The notes below the pieces were generated by a model that saw only the letters and a program-made list of their open reading frames with translations, searched no databases and was not told the DNA's origin. Shown here one piece after another: positions 33,465-34,405 of a DNA stretch of 34,405 nt. Both the position numbers and the translations under genes were made by a program. This DNA comes from an uncultured Nitrososphaera sp. GTDB lineage: Archaea > Thermoproteota > Nitrososphaeria > Nitrososphaerales > Nitrososphaeraceae. Numbering within the stretch: the first letter of the stretch is position 1; each line of letters starts with the position of its first letter. The DNA is taken from positions 1 to 34,405 of the forward strand of contig NZ_CAMLDP010000010.1 of assembly GCF_946478925.1 (NCBI RefSeq). The letters are read 5' to 3'.

Positions 33465-33758
33465 TTGAGCAAATCCCTCAAGATAGCTTTCTCATGTGAG
33501 ACAGAATCACATATAGCTGGATAATGTGCTCACTACATCCAAACCAGAATTCCTGTCTTTGAAATATGGTCAAACGACGACGCTACCGATTATGCCGCCA
33601 AGATTTCAGGACAACCTCGCTTTCTTATCAGGACGAGCGTGCGCGCGCAGTACACGCAGCTTATCTATGCAGCGCCCTACACGGAGGAGAACCTTGAAGG
33701 ATTGGCCTACATCCTTGACAAGATAGTGACTACGACTACAAAGCAACACGGCAAATAG
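33465..33758 (+). pseudogene. Unknown gene interrupted by an in-frame TAA
   Basis: Reading from TTG 33465 gives 19 residues (MSKSLKIAFSCETESHIAG), then TAA at 33522-33524, and the same frame stays open for 77 more codons (ending ...VTTTTKQHGK). The later part looks like real protein (VFEIWSNDDATDYAAKISG, RFLIRTSVRAQYTQLIY, TEENLEGLAYILDKIV) and has no ATG, GTG or TTG before mid-way. Strong TATA elements precede the TTG. It is either a recently inactivated gene or one with unusual decoding. The family was not recognised. Confidence 0.5.
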
Positions 33759-33769
33759 TAGTGGTATAT

Positions 33770-33967
33770 CTATTCTTCTTCGATCCACGTACTTTCGCGC
33801 CAGCCGCCACTCCCTCCGCAGTTGGTGCAGAGCACGCTTCCAAAACCGTTGCAGTCGTAGCATTTTTGCCATCCGGGAGAGACCTTGCCCGAGCCACTGC
33901 ACGCAAAGCACATCTTTCTCCCGCTGTTGCAGAATGTGCACTTTTTCCACACCTGTCTTGCCGGCAT
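33770..33967 (-). CDS. DnaJ-type zinc-finger (CxxCxGxG) protein
   Basis: The 65-residue protein carries four CxxC-type units like the zinc domain of DnaJ: CTFCNSGRKMC, CFACSGSGKV, CYDCNGFGSV and CTNCGGSGGW. The J-domain and the C-terminal chaperone domain are absent, so it is only the cysteine-rich domain. Such proteins bind zinc and can act as protein-disulfide or protein-binding modules. The frame extends upstream to a TTG at 34018, but the ATG at 33967 has a TATA-like element (about 34000) upstream. It follows the HNH gene on the same strand. Confidence 0.75.
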   Translation of the reverse strand: MPARQVWKKCTFCNSGRKMCFACSGSGKVSPGWQKCYDCNGFGSVLCTNCGGSGGWRESTWIEEE

Positions 33968-34022
33968 ATTATCCTCTGCGAGTCCTCCGGTATCACATTT
34001 TAAGATAACCTTGCGCAATTTT

Positions 34023-34343
34023 TTATTTCTTGAAATCTACTGGAACCTTGTCGAGAGCCTTGCGCAGGCCGCCAAGGACTCCTTTTTTCTTGTTCTCGCG
34101 CTCTTCTACTGCCTTGTAGCAGTTTGGGCACAGCGCGCGCAGGTTCTGCGGCCTGTTGTCCTTCTTGCCCCCGTTGATGTGCTCAAAGTGCGGCTCGATT
34201 GACGGGCCGAACTTTGTGGAGCATTTCTGGCAGCGGTTGCGCGCCCTTTCAAGGACTGTCTGCCTGATGGCCATAGTCAAAGTACCGTACTTTTTGGCGT
34301 CAAAAGTCGGGCCGTTGCCGCCCGGCGGTCCAAAGAACGACAC
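34023..34343 (-). CDS. HNH-type zinc/nuclease domain protein
   Basis: The 106-residue protein has the HNH core: a CxxC (C38, C41 in RCQKCSTKF), the EH pair at 54-55 (PHFEHINGG), N67 (RPQNLRAL) and a second CxxC (C72, C75 in LCPNCYK). The last His of the usual HNH signature appears to be Tyr76, so nuclease activity is uncertain. HNH proteins of this size occur in mobile elements, toxins and repair proteins. The start is GTG at 34343; a GTTAAGTTT element about 26 bp upstream suggests a leaderless mRNA. A Lys-rich C-terminal tail follows. Confidence 0.8.
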   Translation of the reverse strand: MSFFGPPGGNGPTFDAKKYGTLTMAIRQTVLERARNRCQKCSTKFGPSIEPHFEHINGGKKDNRPQNLRALCPNCYKAVEERENKKKGVLGGLRKALDKVPVDFKK

Positions 34344-34405
34344 GCATTACCTGTGCAGAACCTCAAACTTAACTCTTGCGCTACATGGTTCATCCGCTCG
34401 TTTGG

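Overview
The window looks like chromosomal DNA of an ammonia-oxidising thaumarchaeon, most likely the Nitrososphaera group. This is inferred from gene content, not from a search. Archaeal signs are TATA boxes about 25 bp ahead of many start codons (leaderless genes), frequent GTG/TTG starts, ribosomal protein L24e, CofE (coenzyme F420), a four-cysteine 2-oxoacid:ferredoxin oxidoreductase beta subunit, a fused AhbA/AhbB-type siroheme decarboxylase, membrane-anchored blue-copper proteins, stand-alone Lrp/AsnC ligand-binding domains and many tiny zinc-ribbon proteins. There is no CRISPR array, rRNA or complete insertion sequence.

Layout. 1-4.9 kb: a broken NDH-2 remnant, a two-gene ABC exporter, a membrane-anchored cupredoxin divergent from two overlapping small membrane proteins, and a winged-helix regulator. 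4.9-12.6 kb: central metabolism, with pdxS-pdxT (PLP synthase), a mitochondrial-type aconitase, a 44-residue nine-cysteine protein and the two-subunit 2-oxoacid:ferredoxin oxidoreductase. 12.6-15.4 kb: a ChaB-like protein, tRNA-Arg, small zinc and membrane proteins, two paralogous RAM-domain proteins around a second cupredoxin, and a transposase remnant. 15.4-19.6 kb: sufC, a chlorite-dismutase/HemQ-like protein, a DUF1802 protein, an aldo/keto reductase and the convergent siroheme decarboxylase fusion. 19.6-25.8 kb: small regulators, a YkgJ-type cysteine cluster protein, leuC-leuD-DUF504, cofE and conserved hypotheticals. 25.8-29.8 kb: tRNA-Ser, then an MFS exporter and short-chain dehydrogenase controlled from the opposite strand by an HxlR-type regulator, and a V4R-domain protein. 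29.8-34.4 kb: an accessory-looking stretch with an isolated L24e, small orphans, a secreted CAP-domain protein, a SixA pseudogene, a second gene interrupted by a stop, a DnaJ-type zinc-finger protein and an HNH-type protein.

How the genes work together. Aconitase and the oxidoreductase belong to the TCA segment, with the second enzyme needing reduced ferredoxin; SufC serves iron-sulfur assembly. The siroheme decarboxylase and the HemQ-like protein could supply the first and last steps of a siroheme-to-heme route, leaving only the AhbC step missing from the window. The cupredoxins fit the copper-based electron transport of ammonia oxidisers. Three loci show decay (NDH-2, transposase, SixA), and a fourth reading frame, at 33.5 kb, is split by one TAA.
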